Assembly: GCA_013816225.1 (NCBI GenBank)
Contig: JACDEQ010000081.1
Location: forward strand, 1,463-8,456
Source of the DNA: Armatimonadota bacterium
GTDB taxonomy: Bacteria; Armatimonadota; Fimbriimonadia; Fimbriimonadales; ATM1
Length of the DNA stretch: 6,994 nucleotides
Direction: 5' to 3'
This document shows positions 6,370 to 6,994 of the stretch, one piece after another. Position numbers and translations under genes: made by a program. The number at the start of each line of letters is the position of its first letter. Within the stretch, counting starts at the first letter, position 1. The notes under the pieces were generated by a model. It was given only the letters and a program-made list of their open reading frames with translations. It was not told the origin of the DNA and made no database searches.

Positions 6370-6826
6370 ATGAAATTTAGCGCTCAAGAGGAATATGGGC
6401 TGCGTTGTCTTCTTCAAATTGCAAAGGCGGGAGACGGCGCGAGCTTGGCGATTCCTGAAATCAGCAGATTGGAAGGGCTTTCACAAGCGAACGTTGCGAA
6501 ATTGATGCGTTTGCTTAGGAAAGGCAGTTATGTGATAGCGTCGCGCGGGCAGTCGGGCGGATACACTCTGGGAAGGTGCCCGAGTGAAATAGCCGTCGGG
6601 GAAGTTCTGGCTTCCCTTGGGGGGAGGCTCTATGATGCAGGATTTTGCGACCGCCATTAAAGGCGCGGCTCTCGTGTGCACTCACTCGATCGACTGCTCT
6701 ATTCGGTCTTTATGGTCGAGCCTGCAGTTCGCGGTTGACGAGGTCGTTGGTAAAATGACCTTGGAGCATCTGCTTCCCAAGCGAGAAGCGGGACTTCTCA
6801 ACGTCGAGTTAGAACACTCGCGCTAG
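6370..6826 (+). pseudogene. Rrf2-family Fe-S-responsive regulator, reading frame broken by one base
   Basis: The first frame gives 96 residues and stops at TAA 6658-6660. It contains the Rrf2 winged helix-turn-helix: MKFSAQEEYGLRCLL, the recognition-helix region SQANVAKLMRLLRK (38-51), the wing SRGQSGGYTLGR (58-69) and GGRLYDAGFCDRH (84-96). The rest of the family sequence continues in the +1 frame from AAA 6659 to TAG 6824-6826. It contributes 55 residues, including VCTHSIDCSIRSLW and a C-terminal helix. Skipping one T at 6658 yields a normal 151-residue protein with cluster ligands C93, C103 and C109; Glu8 occupies the position of the fourth ligand known in NsrR (Asp8) and RsrR (Glu8). As written, only C93 remains in the translated product, so cluster sensing would be lost. 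It could be a real mutation or a sequencing/assembly indel. Its place directly after sufT suggests it regulates this operon. Confidence 0.85.
6655..6661 (+). other. Frame-break site in the Rrf2 regulator
   Basis: The bases read CAT-TAA-A. In the first frame His96 is followed by the stop TAA. Leaving out T6658 joins CAT to AAA GGC GCG and restores the six-residue distance from this His to the next cluster Cys that I expect for related regulators. One inserted T in the run TT explains the break. I found no prfB-like slippery codon, so programmed shifting is not favoured. Confidence 0.7.
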
Positions 6827-6994
6827 TTTTCCTGCTTTCTTTCTCTTCAGAGGCGCTTCTATGCATTCTCTGGAGCAGCAGCAGGACATTTTCATTTCGC
6901 ATTCCTCGCAGCAGACGAACTGGATGTTGCATATGACATTTGCGCAGTTAACGTATTGGTATGAGGGCTCGCCACAATGGTCACAGGTTGTGAT
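6809..6994 (-). CDS. trhO: C-terminal tail of TrhO-type (YceA) rhodanese-related tRNA uridine hydroxylase (partial)
   Basis: On the minus strand the window edge to TAA at 6811-6809 encodes 61 residues; the start and rhodanese domain lie outside the window. The visible tail is very rich in cysteine: CDHCGEPS, VNCANVICN, VCCEECEM, CCCSREC, then a basic end KRKKAGK. This spacing is that of the C-terminal putative zinc-binding region of TrhO/YceA proteins, typically CxxCG...NCAN..CN..F.CCEEC...CCS.EC. TrhO proteins use a rhodanese-domain cysteine to make 5-hydroxyuridine at tRNA position 34 in an oxygen-dependent way; none of that domain can be seen here, so the function rests on the tail alone. 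The gene is convergent with the Rrf2 gene and its last 18 nt overlap the end of that gene's shifted frame. No hairpin terminator is visible between them. Confidence 0.82.
   Translation of the reverse strand: MTTCDHCGEPSYQYVNCANVICNIQFVCCEECEMKMSCCCSRECIEAPLKRKKAGKLARVF

Noticed and set aside
6617..6826. A separate small protein of 69 residues starting at 6617.
   Set aside because: From residue 15 onward it is the C-terminal half of the Rrf2 regulator; the first residues overlap the Rrf2 N-terminal frame. It is the shifted part of one gene.
1..6994. A previously undescribed multi-gene system.
   Set aside because: All genes belong to recognised families and the central operon is a standard SUF system; the novelty is limited to the regulator break and local sequence structures.

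Overview
This window is a bacterial chromosome segment built around one complete SUF-type iron-sulfur cluster assembly operon on the + strand, sufB-sufC-sufD-sufS-sufU-sufT. The last gene of the operon is an Rrf2-family regulator whose reading frame is broken. Two partial genes on the minus strand flank the operon. On the left is the N-terminal part of an exported PQQ-type glucose/sorbosone dehydrogenase-like protein, divergent from sufB. On the right is the cysteine-rich C-terminal tail of a TrhO (YceA)-type rhodanese-related tRNA uridine hydroxylase, convergent with the regulator. I see no mobile element, CRISPR array, tRNA or rRNA.

Layout: 1-693 (-) dehydrogenase; 694-845 divergent intergenic region with a good sigma70-like promoter (TTGACT, 18-nt spacer, TAGAAT) and a small palindrome over the -10 box; 846-6369 (+) six suf genes; 6370-6826 (+) Rrf2 regulator with a one-base frame break at about 6658; 6809-6994 (-) trhO tail. 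The suf genes are packed very tightly. The only gap is 20 nt between sufB and sufC. The later junctions overlap by 1 nt (C/D, D/S) or 4 nt (S/U, U/T), and sufT abuts the regulator exactly, so a single transcript with coupled translation is expected.

How it works together: SufS takes sulfur from cysteine as a persulfide and SufU, a zinc protein with an IscU-like fold, accepts it. The SufBCD complex uses SufC ATP hydrolysis to build the cluster. SufT is a MIP18/DUF59 maturation factor. The Rrf2 protein would normally sense cluster supply and control the operon. Every catalytic or ligand residue I checked in SufB, C, D, S and U is present. SufA and SufE are absent, as is usual for SufU-type systems.

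Organism: moderate-to-high GC, gene set SufBCDSU+T with an Rrf2 protein. This fits a non-enteric environmental bacterium; Armatimonadota, Acidobacteriota or a similar phylum is a guess, not something the sequence proves. The system itself is well known. The points deserving a second look are the frame break that separates the regulator's first cluster cysteine from the other two, the operator-like palindrome with a very short leader before sufB, and a 25-nt near-palindrome inside sufS.
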